Below, piece by piece: positions 63,344-64,000 of a DNA stretch of 64,000 nucleotides (position 1 is the stretch's first letter; every line of letters begins with the position of its first letter). Both the position numbers and the translations under genes were made by a program. The notes beneath the pieces were generated by a model. That model saw nothing but the letters and a program-made list of their open reading frames with translations, was not told where the DNA came from and made no database searches. Source of the stretch: Lingula anatina (taxonomy: Eukaryota > Brachiopoda > Lingulata > Lingulida > Lingulidae); assembly GCF_001039355.2 (NCBI RefSeq), contig NW_019774648.1, positions 126,001 to 190,000 of the forward strand. Direction: 5' to 3'.

Positions 63344-64000
63344 TTAGTATTTCTTCTTAGCCTTTTCCATTTTCTTGTTATTTTCAAATTCAATGTATTT
63401 CTTATTCTTGATCCCCCCTGCCTGCAGTCCTGGCCAGAAAGTCCCCATGGCCTTGTCAAAATGGTTGAAAAAAGGAGCAAAATTGGTCTGTGGTTTCATA
63501 TGGTGCATGTCATGCTTAGGGGCACCGCCAATAATGCCAGTTGGGTCCCAGTTATGCAGGGCAAATGGGAAGTCGTATCCAATGTGAGCTTCAACGCTGA
63601 TGATGATATTCACTATCATGAAGCTCCAAGTGGTGAAAACATGACAGTTAAAAACCCATGGTAGAACGGTTGTGTACGTCCCCACAGTGATCAGCTCTAA
63701 GGGGCTCAGATATTGTGTTACCCAACAGAATGGACTGTAGTACTGATGATGAATGGAGTGCACATGCTTGTAAAGAAACTTCACTCGATGGTGTGTGTAG
63801 TGCCAGACAAAATACTGGAAATCAAAGATAAGCAGCATAACGACCTGTTCAAGTACAAACTCTGTCATTGTGGGTGCCACAGGCGGTAAGGGAGTCGGTG
63901 GAGTCCATATGGCTTGACCAATAGCGGCTGGGAGTATGTACACACAGTGATTCCACAAAATCACCAAGATGGCATTGCGGCAGGCCGGCCAGGTCACATT
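63344..64000 (-). CDS. Cholesterol 25-hydroxylase-like sterol/fatty acid hydroxylase (5' end outside window)
   Basis: The frame is open from the window edge to TAA at 63346-63344, giving 218 residues. It belongs to the fatty-acid hydroxylase superfamily of di-iron ER membrane enzymes. The three histidine clusters are present: WHYTHH, HSIHHQY and KHDMHHMKP, with EAHIGYDFP between, and TNFAPFFNHFDKAMGTF close to the C-terminus as in CH25H. Hydrophobic stretches flank the first cluster. The last four residues, KKKY, fit the KKXX ER-retrieval signal. The true start lies beyond base 64000; the codon nearest the edge is GTG and need not be a start. No intron is seen, as in vertebrate CH25H. The substrate cannot be read from sequence; C-4 methylsterol oxidase and alkylglycerol mono-oxygenase are more distant relatives. 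Confidence 0.88.
   Translation of the reverse strand, partial: NVTWPACRNAILVILWNHCVYILPAAIGQAIWTPPTPLPPVAPTMTEFVLEQVVMLLIFDFQYFVWHYTHHRVKFLYKHVHSIHHQYYSPFCWVTQYLSPLELITVGTYTTVLPWVFNCHVFTTWSFMIVNIIISVEAHIGYDFPFALHNWDPTGIIGGAPKHDMHHMKPQTNFAPFFNHFDKAMGTFWPGLQAGGIKNKKYIEFENNKKMEKAKKKY

Overview
The window is AT-rich animal nuclear DNA. The genes have many short exons with GT-AG introns, and the rest is microsatellites, foldback (MITE-like) elements and decayed LINE retrotransposons. It holds complete, spliced homologues of animal genes: PDIA3/ERp57, mitochondrial ribosomal protein S11, a mitochondria-eating-protein (MIEAP/SPATA18) family member, alpha-L-iduronidase and C1orf43/NICE-3. At the right edge is a cholesterol 25-hydroxylase-like enzyme. 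The gene content and repeat style suggest a marine invertebrate, perhaps a non-vertebrate deuterostome such as a hemichordate or amphioxus. The species cannot be fixed from this sequence. There is nothing prokaryotic: no operons and no CRISPR.

Layout. At 0-10.6 kb there are scattered minus-strand exons of a gene I do not recognise; four consecutive ones are phase-compatible. At 10.6-13.3 kb lie non-coding sequence, a foldback element built on GTCCGAAGGTTC and a dispersed repeat. At 13.35-19.45 kb is PDIA3 (minus, 12 exons, one apparent single-base frameshift in exon 2). A tRNA-Val(AAC) on plus is at 19.79 kb. At 21.13-29.56 kb is MRPS11 (minus, 5 coding exons including a 26-nt microexon). Its 6.8-kb first coding intron carries a near-identical 3.5/2.7-kb duplication joined at a single N. 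At 30.8-31.8 kb are two copies of a MITE. At 33.2-44.7 kb is the MIEAP-family gene (minus, 6 coding exons plus a likely alternative first exon). At 46.26-53.61 kb is IDUA (minus, 15 exons), head-to-head with C1orf43 (plus, 54.8-57.07 kb). At 57.3-63.3 kb are non-coding sequence, two LINE remnants and a 936-base assembly gap. From 63.34 kb to the end is the CH25H-like gene (minus, 5' end outside the window).

The genes do not form one pathway, though several act in the secretory system: PDIA3 in ER glycoprotein folding, iduronidase in lysosomal glycosaminoglycan breakdown, and the CH25H-like enzyme in ER sterol or lipid hydroxylation. MRPS11 and the MIEAP-like protein are tied to mitochondria. 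Exon boundaries were placed by hand from splice signals, reading phase and remembered family sequence, with no alignment software. No convincing new multi-gene system was seen. The items most worth a second look are the MIEAP-family protein with an unrecognised 371-residue N-terminal half, the probable false duplication inside MRPS11, the PDIA3 frameshift, and the MITE families that share a core but differ in their ends.
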